A stretch of 37,500 nt of DNA from Prorocentrum cordatum. Its lineage: Eukaryota; Sar; Dinophyceae; Prorocentrales; Prorocentraceae. A program made the position numbers and the translations under genes. Position 1 is the stretch's first letter. Every line of letters begins with the position of its first letter. The notes below the pieces were generated by a model. That model did not search any database. It was not told the DNA's origin and was given only the letters and a program-made list of their open reading frames with translations. Positions 17,547 through 26,160 of this stretch are shown in pieces. The DNA lies in contig CAUYUJ010018472.1 in the NCBI GenBank assembly GCA_963575745.1, forward strand, positions 138,271 through 175,770. The letters run 5' to 3'.

Positions 17547-19491
17547 GGACGAGCAAGTTCGGCAGCAGTTCGACTTACTGAGGCAGGAGTTCGCAGCCCG
17601 AATGAGTCAGACCGTCGACGAGATGAGGAGGCTGGAGAACGAGAATCAACGGCTTCAGCAGCAAGTAGCAGGAGGCCTCGCGGCGATCCCGCAGGCGATC
17701 GAGCGCATGGGCGAGCAGATCCGAGGCGCTACGAACGCGGGAGGAGCCGCACCCGGTCTCGTCGACACGAAGGGGATCGGCAGGCCCACGACGCTAGGCG
17801 ACGATCAGGAGAAGTTCGGAGCTTGGAACCGCAAGATGGAGAACTACGTGATAGGCGTGTACGGAGAGAGCTTCCGTCCTGTTCTCCGGTGGGCGGCAGA
17901 AGCCGAACGCCCCGTGACGATCGAAGGGGCACAGGAGGCGCACGGAGGAGTACCAGAGCTGGAGACCAAGATCAACCAGCTGTACGCGGCGCTGATCAGC
18001 ACGACGGCGGACGGCAGCGAGAGCAACGACCTCGTGACGGGCGCACCCGACGGGAACGGTCTCGAGGCCTGGCGGAAGCTTCACCGCAGGTGGGACCCGA
18101 CGACAGGTCCGAGGAAGAGGCTGATCCTGAGGTCGATCATCTCGCCTCCGAAGTGCAACGCGGAGGAGCTGGGGTCCGCCTTAGAGAAGTGGATCCAGCA
18201 GATAGGCAAGTACGAACGCCGCCAAGGAGAAGACGGGCTGGCCGAGTTGCCGGAGGATATCAAGATGGCGGCCCTCGAGATGCTCGTGCCTCAGGACATC
18301 GAGAACCACCTCGTACTCAACAAGCATCGGCTCGTGACGTTCCAGGACAGCCTGAACGAGGTAATGACGATCGTAGAGGCTCGGACAGGCGTGAAGATCA
18401 AGGAGCCATCGATCCGCGCACGGGCGCATCATCCGGACGACATGGACGTCGGATCGTTCGGAGCCCCGAAAGGAAAAGGCAAAGGCAAGGGCAAGGACGG
18501 CAAGAGCAAAGGGAAAGGCAAGACCCAGGAGCCGAAGGGGAAGAGCAAATCGACGAGCGGATCATACTCAGGCTCCCGCACATCCCCGACGGGTTCGGGC
18601 CGTGGTTCAGGGCACATGGCACCCCGAAGCACCGGCGTGCGCTTCGACGGCTACTGTCGGAACTGCGAGAGATGGGGCCACAAGGCATCCGAATGCTGGA
18701 GGAAAGAGCAGGGATCGAGTACGAGGGCTGGAACTGGATCCGCAACGGGGGCAAGCGCTGGTGGTAAAGGTGGCAGCCGCGGCGGCAAGGCCGGCGGCAA
18801 GGCGGCAGGCAGCCTGGAGGAGGAGCCTGAGGCGGAGGTCGCCGCTCTGGACATGGGCAGCTTGGACTGCCTGGAGCTCGCCAGCGGCAACGGCCGCGGC
18901 GTAGCGGCGGTCGACCTCTCCCCCTTCGTGCAGGACGACTGGATGAAGTTCAACTGGGACAGCGGTGCAGCTGTCTCAGCATTCCCTCGGAGCTTCGCGC
19001 CGCCGACGGGAATGAAGGGCAACGGCAGCACGTATCGTACGGCCAGTGGTGAGCTCGTCCCGGACGAGGGCAGCTTGCAGCTCAAGGCGGAGGACGAGTA
19101 CGGAGTGCTCAGAGCGCTCAAGGGACGCGTGACGAACGTGCACAAGCCGTTGATCTCGGTGGGGCAGGCAGCAGGAGCTGGACAGTGTTCATTCCTAGGC
19201 CGCAATGGCGGCTGGATATTCCACGAGAAGAGCCCAATCGGCAAGCGCGTGGTAGACATGCTGGAGAAGGAGGCGAAGACGGCGAAGCACCAGATGCTGC
19301 CGGTCTATCGTGAGCAGGGAGTCTACAACTTCTACCTCAAGAAGGGCCAACATGGCTCGGTTGCTCCTCTCGAGGAGGGACTTTCGGCGAAGTCGAAGTC
19401 CGAGCTGGTGGAGCTCCTCAGCAGCAAGTCGAAGGAGGAGCTGCTGGAGATCTTCGAGAGGACAGTCCCCAGGAGGCAGCCCTTGGCGTAA
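17545..19491 (+). CDS. gag: Gag with zinc knuckle and aspartic protease
   Basis: 648 codons from the ATG at 17545. Residues 1-60 are a charged coiled coil. Residues 85-290 form the capsid-like helical region of Copia Gag (DQEKFGAWNRKMENYVIGVY and later LEAWRKLHRRWDP). Residues 308-336 are a basic KGKGK nucleic-acid linker. Residues 371-384 are a CCHC zinc knuckle (C371, C374, H379, C384; YCRNCERWGHKASEC). The aspartic protease active site is DSGA at 472-475, in the context MKFNWDSGAAVSAF. The protease would cut the polyprotein, and Gag would form cytoplasmic particles around the element RNA. The stop TAA (19489-19491) lies inside the word GTAAGT, a perfect splice-donor consensus. The pol frame is -1 relative to this one and is open from 19314, so a 178-base overlap exists. 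Confidence 0.9.
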   Translation: MDEQVRQQFDLLRQEFAARMSQTVDEMRRLENENQRLQQQVAGGLAAIPQAIERMGEQIRGATNAGGAAPGLVDTKGIGRPTTLGDDQEKFGAWNRKMENYVIGVYGESFRPVLRWAAEAERPVTIEGAQEAHGGVPELETKINQLYAALISTTADGSESNDLVTGAPDGNGLEAWRKLHRRWDPTTGPRKRLILRSIISPPKCNAEELGSALEKWIQQIGKYERRQGEDGLAELPEDIKMAALEMLVPQDIENHLVLNKHRLVTFQDSLNEVMTIVEARTGVKIKEPSIRARAHHPDDMDVGSFGAPKGKGKGKGKDGKSKGKGKTQEPKGKSKSTSGSYSGSRTSPTGSGRGSGHMAPRSTGVRFDGYCRNCERWGHKASECWRKEQGSSTRAGTGSATGASAGGKGGSRGGKAGGKAAGSLEEEPEAEVAALDMGSLDCLELASGNGRGVAAVDLSPFVQDDWMKFNWDSGAAVSAFPRSFAPPTGMKGNGSTYRTASGELVPDEGSLQLKAEDEYGVLRALKGRVTNVHKPLISVGQAAGAGQCSFLGRNGGWIFHEKSPIGKRVVDMLEKEAKTAKHQMLPVYREQGVYNFYLKKGQHGSVAPLEEGLSAKSKSELVELLSSKSKEELLEIFERTVPRRQPLA

Positions 19492-19571
19492 GTCCACTGG
19501 AAGACTCAATACCGCGGTCCCCTGCGGCATTGGCTGCAGGGGTGGCAGCGGCGGGGTCGGGACCTTCCGAC

Positions 19572-22500
19572 ATGAGACCGCCGGGTTTTCAGCCAGCGGC
19601 AGCTGCCGCGGCCGACGTTTTGCCAGCTGCTCCTGATGGACAGCAGGCCGACGAGGGCGAGGAGGAGGCTCGCCCGAGGGTGCTGAAGGCACCTCACGAG
19701 CCCTCTCAGAGGGAGATCGTCGAGCACGAGGCGATGGGACACGCGACCTACCGCAGCTGGTGTCGCGTGTGTATTGCGGCAAAGGGCCAAGGCCAGCCGC
19801 ATCTCCGCGCACCGGAGGACGACGAGACGGCGGTGCCGGTGGTCTCGTCCGACTACGCCTTCATGGGCCAGGACGACGCGGACACCATGCCGATGCTGGT
19901 CCTTAGGGATCGACGCTCGAAGATGATGGCAGCGACATTCGTGGAGAAGAAGGGCGACGACGCCTACGCCATCAAGTTCTTCGCACGCTTCTTACGGATC
20001 CTGGGCTACAGGAAGATCGTCAACAAGTCCGACGGCGAGCCAGCGATCCTGCTGGTCAAGAGGCGTGCGGTGGAGGAGGTTCCTGGCCTCGAGGCCATTC
20101 CACAGGAGTCGGCACCGGCCGATCATCAGGCCAATGGGGAGATCGAGGTCACGGTGCGCGAGATCAAGAAGCAGGTGCGAGCGCTCAAGATGGACCTGGA
20201 GTCCAAGCTGGGTGTCAAGGTGGAGGACAAGCACCCAGTGCTAGCGCACCTGCCGGAGCACGCCGCGGCGGTGATCAACCGATACAGGCGCGGCCAGGAC
20301 GGCAAGACCGCTCTTCAGCGGCTCACGGGACGGCAGTGGAGGAAGCCGGTCCCGCTCTTCGGTGAGCGCCTGATGGTGCGGTTCGCCGGGGAGCGCGCGA
20401 GGAAGAACGCGCTGGAGGAGCAGATGGTGGAGGCTCGCTACATCGGCCATCACCCGCGCGACGGCTCGATGATGGTCATCACGAGCGACGGTGTGAAGAA
20501 GGCGGTCGGCTTTCGCAGCCTGCCGCAGAGCGAGAAGTGGATCACGGCGGGCTGGGACAGCCTGAAGGGCCTGCCGTGGGACGTGGCTCCGCGTGCGGCC
20601 AGTGCGCCGCGAGCCATCGTCGGACCGGGAGAGGCCGGTCCGCCACCGATTGTGGTGGTGCCGCCGCAGCCGCAGGCGCCGAGGAGGATGTACGTTCTCA
20701 AGGCGGACGTCGAGCGGCTGGGCGCAACGCCGGGATGCCCAGGGTGCGTCTCGATCGCCAAGCACGGCAAGGCGCTGGCTGGCCATGCGCACAACGCGGT
20801 GTGCAGCAAGAGAATCTTCGAAGCGCTGGACGCTGAGGAGGCAGGCCGGGAGAGGACCGGCCAGTATCGAGAGCGGAGGCAGGGCCAAGAGGCCAGAGTC
20901 CGCCCGGCGGCAGCGGCCGCGGCAGGGACCCCTCCGCCGAAGACGGCTCGGAGGATCACCGAGCCGGTGGCAGCGGCGGCGTCGGCGCCGGCCGCGAGCC
21001 GATCGGCAGCAGCGCCAGCCGCAGCGGCGCGCATGCGAGAGAGCCAGCCGGGAGCATCAGGCTCCGGCGTGGCGGCTCCTTCAGGAGGAGCGAGCTCCAG
21101 TTCGGGAGCAGTGAGAGCGGCAGCGGCCGCCGAGGATGTCGACATGACCGCGACCAGGTCGCGGCTGAAGCGCTTGGCGGAGGTGGCCCCGGATGACGTG
21201 CCGGAGGCCCTCGAGCGCGGTGATCCACAGCCGGCAGACGTGCCGGTACCGGTGGACATGGAGGATCTCGCGGCGCAGCCGGCGCCAGCGGAGGGACCTC
21301 AGCTGCCAGCTGGAGTGGCAGTCGTGTGGAACGCCAGTGAGGGGAGACACATGCGGGTGCTCGCTCTCGACGCGGCGTCGATCGAGCTGGTCGAGCTCGG
21401 AGTGCTGACGAGAGCGAAGGCGGAGTTGCTTCCGCTCGTTCGCGAGCAGGTCAGCGGCCATTGGGCCAGCGTCGGCGTGGACATCGCCGACGAAGAGGTG
21501 GACAGCATCGCCTTATCGGCGTTGCAGCTGGGCGCCGTGGACGCGGCAGAGGTGTACTCGCCACATCGGTTCTCGGCTCGGGCGGCGGAGTTTCAGCTGC
21601 GCCCGGGCTTCGCGGCGGACCTGGAGGAACTCAAGGAGGACGGGGCGCCGTGGGACTTGCGGCGACCCGAGGATGTCAAGGAGCTCGAGGAGCAGCAGGA
21701 GCGGATGGATCCCATCCTGCTCACGGGGTCCCCTCCATGCGAGAAGTTCAGCTTGCTGAGGGGCCTGAGCGCCAAGTTCAGGACCGATGAGCAGGAGGCG
21801 GCTGAGATGGAGGAGGCCAGACACCACCTGAAGGTGGCAGTCGACGCCTACTGGCGTCAGCTCAGGAAGCCAGGCAGGTACTTCCTGCATGAGCATCCCT
21901 GGAGCGCGCGATCGTGGAATGAGGACATCGTCAAGGAGCTGGTCGCGCATCCAGGAGTCTTCACGGTCAAAGGCCCCATGTGTCGGTGGGGCATGAAGCT
22001 CACGAACCCACGCAGTGGCCAGGAGGAGTTCGTGCGCAAGGAGACCGGGTGGGTCACCAACCACCCAGGCTTAGCCCGGAGACTGCAGGGCACTTGCAGC
22101 AATGTGGACGGACGCGCGGAGTGGCATCGCCACATCACGCTCGTGGGCGGCATCGCGCGGTTTGCGAAGGTCTATCCACCGAAGTTGGTGGAGGCGGTGC
22201 TGGAGGAGCTCAAGGACACGCTGAATGACGTGGGGGAGCTCAGCACCGCCCAGGTGCAGCAGTCGGGCCCAGTCCCTGTGGACGCGGCGGTGCCGCCCGG
22301 GGACTGGACGAGCTACTGGGACGACGTCAATGGCGGCTACCTGGAGGCGGGCCTTGTGGCCCAGGCTCGCGCGGTCGAGCGCGAGTGGGTCAAGAAGCAG
22401 GAGCTGATCGAGATCGTCCCGAGGTCTCAGGCTTTCGCTGAGACTGGGCGTCCGCCCATCCCACTCAAGTGGGTCGACACGAACAAGGGTGACGCGGAGA

Positions 22501-24014
22501 GGCCCAACTACAGGAGCAGGCTCGTCGTGAAGGAGATCAAGGCGAAGAAGCGCCCTGACGAGCAGCTGGAGGCGTCCGAGGTTTTCTCGGCAATGCCTCC
22601 GCTGGAGGCCATGCGGTCGCTGGTCTCGCTGATGGTCACGTGGACGCGGGAAGCACCGCTCCACATTCAGGAGTCGCTTCGCAGGAAGGGCAGGAAGCCG
22701 GGCAACTTCAAGATCGGCTTCTTCGACATCAGCAGGGCGCACTTCTACGGGAAGGCGCAGCGGAGGATCTTCGTGGAGCTGGAGGAGGAGAGTCGCAAGG
22801 AGTACGGTGAGGACAAGTGTGGCTTACTCCTCAAGTCCTGGTACGGCACGCAGGACGCCAGCAAGATCTGGCAGGGCGACTACACGGAGCTGTTGGAGGA
22901 ACACGGCTACAAGGCGGGCGTGTCATGCCCAGCGGTCTTCTACAAGGAGGTGGACGAGACGAGGCTGCTGGGGCACGGCGACGATTTCGCGGTGCTGGCT
23001 CAGCAGCAGGACATCGACAGCTTCGAAGCCACGTTAGGCAAGAAGTACGAGTTCAAGAAGACTGCGAACCTCGGCTTCGACGAGGGCGACGACAAGCAGG
23101 CGGTCTTCCTGAATCGGGTCATCGAGGTCAGTGCGGGAGTTCCGCCTGGCGGTGGCCGACCCTGCCGGCATGCGATGATCGAGCCGGACAAGCGGCACGC
23201 AGAGATCGTGATCGACGAGCTGGGTCTCAGCAAGGCCAACGGCGTGGACACGCCGATGGAGAAGCGCAGCGCCGACAAGCAGATGATGGACGCGAAGTCG
23301 GCGGCGCTGGGAACGGCGGAAGCTTCGCGCTTCCGATCCCTCACCATGAGGGTAGCCTACCTGTCTCAGGACAGGCTGGACTTGGCAGAGGCATCGAAGA
23401 CGCTCGCCAGGTCCATGCAGACGCCGACGGAGGCGAGTTGGCTCATGCTCAAGAGGGTTGGCCGCTACCTTAAGCGGCATCCCAGTACGGTGACGGTCTT
23501 CACGGAGCAGAAGATGTTCGACAAGATCCGAGTGTACGTGGACTCCGATCATGCGGGCTGCGCAGTCACTCGGAAAAGTACCGGAGGCTTCGTGGCGATG
23601 CTGGGGCATCACGTCATCAAGCACGGCAGTAATCTTCAGTCGACGGTCTCTCTGAGCAGTGGGGAGAGCGAGTACTACGCCCTGGTGAAGGGCGGGAGCG
23701 TGGGCCTGGGTCTACACAGCCTCTTCGCAGATTGGGGGCTGGACCTGAAGGTGGAGCTCGCCTCAGACTCATCGGCGGCCCGGGGCCACGTCCAACGGCG
23801 AGGTCTCGGGAAGATGCGACATGTTCAATCCCGATACCTGTGGATCCAGGAGCGCGTGGGCAAGGGCGACCTCTCGATCGCCGCGGTTCCTGGTAAGAAC
23901 AATGTCGCGGACGTGCTGACCAAGAGCGTGGGTGGATCTCTCTTGAGGAGACACATGGCGACGCTCAACATCTGGGATCGGGCACCGAGTTCGACCCAGA
24001 AGGATATCAAGTGA
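19572..24014 (+). CDS. pol: Pol: integrase, methyltransferase-like domain, reverse transcriptase, RNase H
   Basis: 1,480 codons from the first in-frame ATG (the frame is open back to 19314). Integrase: H/C-rich N-terminus (HEAMGHATYRSWCRVC), then D94, D154 and E190, exactly the D-D(35)E spacing. A zinc-finger-like C389-x2-C392...H407-x3-C411 follows. Residues 646-886 resemble a methyltransferase fold: EVYSPHRFSARAAEFQLRPG, then LLTGSPPCEKFSLL (PPC 721-723) and RYFLHEHPWSARSW (E774). Reverse transcriptase: FFDISRAHFYG (D1052) and GHGDDFAVL (D1137, D1138), where most Copia elements have YVDD. RNase H: YVDSDHAGC (D1324), SLSSGESEY (E1365), D1399 and NNVADVLTK. No internal stop or missing catalytic residue is seen. 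It is probably expressed as a Gag-Pol fusion by a -1 shift or by splicing, since no typical slippery heptamer is evident in the overlap. Confidence 0.92.
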   Translation: MRPPGFQPAAAAAADVLPAAPDGQQADEGEEEARPRVLKAPHEPSQREIVEHEAMGHATYRSWCRVCIAAKGQGQPHLRAPEDDETAVPVVSSDYAFMGQDDADTMPMLVLRDRRSKMMAATFVEKKGDDAYAIKFFARFLRILGYRKIVNKSDGEPAILLVKRRAVEEVPGLEAIPQESAPADHQANGEIEVTVREIKKQVRALKMDLESKLGVKVEDKHPVLAHLPEHAAAVINRYRRGQDGKTALQRLTGRQWRKPVPLFGERLMVRFAGERARKNALEEQMVEARYIGHHPRDGSMMVITSDGVKKAVGFRSLPQSEKWITAGWDSLKGLPWDVAPRAASAPRAIVGPGEAGPPPIVVVPPQPQAPRRMYVLKADVERLGATPGCPGCVSIAKHGKALAGHAHNAVCSKRIFEALDAEEAGRERTGQYRERRQGQEARVRPAAAAAAGTPPPKTARRITEPVAAAASAPAASRSAAAPAAAARMRESQPGASGSGVAAPSGGASSSSGAVRAAAAAEDVDMTATRSRLKRLAEVAPDDVPEALERGDPQPADVPVPVDMEDLAAQPAPAEGPQLPAGVAVVWNASEGRHMRVLALDAASIELVELGVLTRAKAELLPLVREQVSGHWASVGVDIADEEVDSIALSALQLGAVDAAEVYSPHRFSARAAEFQLRPGFAADLEELKEDGAPWDLRRPEDVKELEEQQERMDPILLTGSPPCEKFSLLRGLSAKFRTDEQEAAEMEEARHHLKVAVDAYWRQLRKPGRYFLHEHPWSARSWNEDIVKELVAHPGVFTVKGPMCRWGMKLTNPRSGQEEFVRKETGWVTNHPGLARRLQGTCSNVDGRAEWHRHITLVGGIARFAKVYPPKLVEAVLEELKDTLNDVGELSTAQVQQSGPVPVDAAVPPGDWTSYWDDVNGGYLEAGLVAQARAVEREWVKKQELIEIVPRSQAFAETGRPPIPLKWVDTNKGDAERPNYRSRLVVKEIKAKKRPDEQLEASEVFSAMPPLEAMRSLVSLMVTWTREAPLHIQESLRRKGRKPGNFKIGFFDISRAHFYGKAQRRIFVELEEESRKEYGEDKCGLLLKSWYGTQDASKIWQGDYTELLEEHGYKAGVSCPAVFYKEVDETRLLGHGDDFAVLAQQQDIDSFEATLGKKYEFKKTANLGFDEGDDKQAVFLNRVIEVSAGVPPGGGRPCRHAMIEPDKRHAEIVIDELGLSKANGVDTPMEKRSADKQMMDAKSAALGTAEASRFRSLTMRVAYLSQDRLDLAEASKTLARSMQTPTEASWLMLKRVGRYLKRHPSTVTVFTEQKMFDKIRVYVDSDHAGCAVTRKSTGGFVAMLGHHVIKHGSNLQSTVSLSSGESEYYALVKGGSVGLGLHSLFADWGLDLKVELASDSSAARGHVQRRGLGKMRHVQSRYLWIQERVGKGDLSIAAVPGKNNVADVLTKSVGGSLLRRHMATLNIWDRAPSSTQKDIK
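21507..22229 (+). other. Methyltransferase-like domain inside pol
   Basis: Between integrase and reverse transcriptase, where Copia Pol normally has only a linker, about 240 residues follow the order of C5-methyltransferase motifs: an acidic Rossmann-like start (AAEVYSPHRFSARAAEF...FAADLEE), a motif-IV-like ILLTGSPPCEKFS, and a motif-VI-like FLHEHP. It ends near KLVEAVLEELKD. The Gly-rich SAM loop is not typical, so the domain may be divergent or non-catalytic. Residues are numbered within pol. Confidence 0.6.
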
Positions 24015-24135
24015 AGGAGTGGATCGAATCCATGCTCCGCTACCTGTGGGGCTGGATGAGTTTCCGCCGGTGGCGGTATGATCGCACCGGACGGGTGAAG
24101 TGAGGGGCTCGCGGCATGGCCGCAGCCTGGCTGAC

Positions 24136-24246
24136 GAGATGGGCGCGTCGGCTTGGACGCGCCCGCGTGTGACGTGGAGATGGGCGTGTCGGCTTGGACG
24201 CGCCCGCGTACGACGTATGTCGTGCCTGGCCGGGTTGGCGGCCAGG
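24136..24246 (+). repeat. Two 41-bp direct repeats and a hairpin before the 3' LTR
   Basis: GAGATGGGCGYGTCGGCTTG units at 24136-24176 and 24177-24217 differ at a few bases. CCTGGCC (24225-24231) pairs with GGCCAGG (24240-24246) around an 8-base loop. The hairpin lies just upstream of the polypurine tract. Confidence 0.85.
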
Positions 24247-24249
24247 CCC

Positions 24250-24258
24250 GAGGAGGAG
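24250..24258 (+). other. Polypurine tract
   Basis: GAGGAGGAG immediately before the 3' LTR, the expected plus-strand primer site. It resembles the GGA target DNA, so left and right junctions look alike. Confidence 0.75.
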
Positions 24259-24341
24259 TGATTCTGACACCCTCCTCCGTGTACCTATTTTGGCTCAAGA
24301 TGAAAAGAGATCTTGTTGCTAATCAACACATTATCTCATCA
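24259..24341 (+). repeat. 3' LTR (83 bp)
   Basis: Identical to the 5' LTR, followed by the target duplication AGGAG (24342-24346). Confidence 0.93.
24276..24299 (+). promoter_or_regulatory. Spliced-leader-like sequence in 3' LTR
   Basis: Same 24 bases as at 17006-17029, ending ATTTTGGCTCAAG. Confidence 0.75.
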
Positions 24342-24413
24342 AGGAGGAAAACGAGGAGGAGGAGGAGGCGGAGGAGGAGGAGGAGGAGGAAGAGGAGGAG
24401 GAGAACCATCTTG
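24342..24413. repeat. (GGA)n tract, right half of the insertion target
   Basis: AGGAGGAAAACGAGG followed by GGA/GAG triplets; continuous in character with 16948-16988 across the insertion. Confidence 0.85.
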
Positions 24414-24487
24414 AGGTGAACGCGCTCAGGACGCTGGCGCTCGGAGCGCGACGTGGGCCTAGCGCCTCTCGTGCATCCCCGGGTGCA

Positions 24488-24672
24488 CGTGGGCCCTCCT
24501 CGTGGCCCCTCCTCGTGGCTTCTGGCCGAGGCGTTTGGCACACGGGCAACCTCTCGGGAGTGGACAGACCTCCTACCCGGCACGTGGGCCCTCTTCGTGG
24601 CTCCTCCTCTCGCTTCTGGCCGAGACGTTTGGCACACGGGCAGCCTCTCGGGGGTGGACAGACCTCCTACCC
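24488..24672. repeat. 94-bp direct duplication
   Basis: CTGGCCGAG anchors at 24522 and 24616. Both units contain TTTGGCACACGGGCA and GTGGACAGACCTCCTACCC. Confidence 0.85.
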
Positions 24673-25095
24673 TGACGCGTCGCTCAAGGAATGGGCCGTT
24701 TTCGTTTCGCGAGAGGGCGTCGCGGCCGCCATTTTTGCGGGTCCCGGTCCGTCGATTTCGGTCCCAGGCCGTTTTCACTGAGGGGAGGTCTACTAAAGGG
24801 AGGTTTGCCCACCGCCGAAACCTCGGGCCCGGGAGGGGTCGTGGGTTTCGGGCCGCCCCTCAAGCGCACGCAGCTCCCAGGTCGTGGAACGTGCTGTTCG
24901 TGGCCGAGGTTCGCCGGGGCCAGAACAAGAAGCCCCGTCGTTCCCGATGCGGCGTCCCTCCTGGCAGCACGGCGGCCGTCTGGTCACCCTCGCACCGCGC
25001 CCGCGTCGCCCGGAGTCGCTTGGTTCAGAATCTGCCCTCGGAGCCCTGGGTCAGCCCAACTTCACCTTCACGCCACCGCCTATTACTATTAGACC
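24673..25095. other. No gene seen
   Basis: GC-rich DNA with open frames but no protein-like segment; probably 5' flank or UTR of the ORF at 25096. Confidence 0.4.
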
Positions 25096-25266
25096 ATGGC
25101 CGCCATGCGCTGCCTCGTCCTGCTGGCCCTCGCCGCCACCGCTCACTCCCTGCACTTCGTCGAGGTGGAGGAGGAGCGCGCCCCGGGGCAGGCAGAGGTG
25201 GCGAGCCTGCCCAGCAGGCTCGGAAGATCTCTGGCCTTCTTAGAAGAGTTCGATGCCTTCCCTTGA
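25096..25266 (+). CDS. Small secreted protein or signal-peptide exon
   Basis: 56 codons from an ATG in good context (GACCATGG). Residues 1-18 (MAAMRCLVLLALAATAHS) are a textbook signal peptide with a likely cut after AHS. The mature part begins LHFVEVEEERAPGQAEVASL and ends LAFLEEFDAFP. The eight-residue start LHFVEVEE is shared, with its codons, with the exon-like segment at 2681-2776. The TGA (25264-25266) is directly followed by the left end of an AAGTCGGGC-family TIR element. The natural protein may therefore continue in a later exon (candidate at 26149-26215), and the stop may come from the insertion. Function unknown; the signal peptide directs it to the secretory route or, in dinoflagellates, possibly to the plastid. 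Confidence 0.5.
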   Translation: MAAMRCLVLLALAATAHSLHFVEVEEERAPGQAEVASLPSRLGRSLAFLEEFDAFP

Positions 25267-25385
25267 AGCGGACAGGGCCTGTCCCTCTACAGGAGGAATA
25301 TTCACAAAGAGTAAACAAACTAGTCTGGGCATGTTTGGCCATTTCGGTGTACTTTATGATTACTTCCCAACCATCCTGTGGCGTT
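25266..25385. mobile_element. TIR element, AAGTCGGGC family (left end only)
   Basis: The family left end is recognisable (GGGCCTGTCCCTCTACAGGA then GGAATATTCAC) with the interior word CTAGTCTGGGCATG. No inverted right end is seen before the CAT repeat. Confidence 0.55.
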
Positions 25386-25463
25386 GGGTCCTCGTTATGA
25401 AGAGACAGCGCCCGCGTCCTCCTTCCTTCTCCTCCCGCTGCCCCCCCCTCCCTCTCCCCAGCA

Positions 25464-25579
25464 TCAGCATCATCGTCACCATCATCACCATCACCCATCA
25501 TCCATCAGTCTCATCATCCGCAGCATCATCCTCATCCACATCATCATCCACATCATCATCCACATCATCATCCACATCG

Positions 25580-25612
<33 letters not shown>

Positions 25613-25613
25613 G

Positions 25614-25653
<40 letters not shown>

Positions 25654-25661
25654 GTCCCCAC
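25464..25661. repeat. (CAT)n microsatellite
   Basis: CAT/ATC triplets with scattered CAC and CAG interruptions. Confidence 0.95.
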
Positions 25662-26160
25662 CACCCGTGTTGGCACACCCCTCACATTGTCGTGGTCCCA
25701 TAGGGAGCTCCACCTAAGGTCTCAGTGGCGGAACTCGCATGGTGGCCTCGCCCCATTTTGGCACACCGCTCACACGCTTCGTGGCTTCATAGGGAGCTAC
25801 ACCTAAGGTCCCATTGGCGCAGCTCGCATGGCGGCCTCGCCCCATTTTGGCACACCCCTCACACGTTTCGTGGCCCCATCGGGAGCTCCACCTAAGGTCC
25901 CACTGGCGGACCTCGCATGGCGGCCTCGCCCCATTTTGGCACACCCCTCACACGCTTCGTGGCCCCATAGGGAGCTCCACCTAAGGTCCCTTTGGCGCAG
26001 CTCGCATGGCGGCCTCGCCCCATTTTGGCACACCCCTCACACTTTTCGTGGCCCCATAGGGAGCTCCACCTATGGTCTCAGTGGCGCAGCTTGCATGGCG
26101 GCCCCACCCCATTGCGGCACACCCCTCACACGCTTCGTGGCCCCATAGGGAGCTCTGGGA
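25662..26160. repeat. 89-bp tandem array, six copies
   Basis: The anchor CGTGGCCCCATAGGGAGCTC (with small variants) starts at 25691, 25780, 25869, 25958, 26047 and 26136, always exactly 89 bp apart. A solo copy of the anchor lies at about 26780. Units also share CATTTTGGCACACCCCTCAC. Confidence 0.95.

Larger units (their letters stand above)
16989..24341 (+). mobile_element. Complete Copia-type LTR retrotransposon (7,353 bp)
   Basis: Identical 83-bp LTRs (16989-17071 and 24259-24341) start TG and end CA and are flanked by the direct repeat AGGAG. A TGGTAGCG primer-binding-like site follows the 5' LTR at once, and a GAGGAGGAG polypurine tract (24250-24258) precedes the 3' LTR. The internal region carries Gag with zinc knuckle and protease, then integrase, methyltransferase-like, reverse transcriptase and RNase H domains. 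Integrase placed before reverse transcriptase defines the Ty1/Copia superfamily. No inactivating stop lies inside the two main frames and the LTRs have not diverged, so the insertion is recent and may be active. LTRs of 83 bp are far shorter than usual for a full-length coding element. The insertion sits inside a (GGA)n tract. Confidence 0.95.

Noticed and set aside
17043-18767. 574-codon ORF overlapping gag
   Set aside because: Only 17352-17546 looks like protein. From 17545 onward it is the shadow of gag, whose own frame carries the zinc knuckle and protease.
19488-19592. A 105-nt intron GTAAGT...TTTTCAG joining gag to pol
   Set aside because: Its length is a multiple of three, so it removes the gag stop but does not enter the pol frame.
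20450-21259. Minus-strand 269-codon ORF inside pol
   Set aside because: Antisense shadow of a GC-rich coding frame; the plus strand has the catalytic motifs.
25491-25713. Poly-Asp, poly-Met and poly-Ile ORFs
   Set aside because: Direct translations of the CAT microsatellite.
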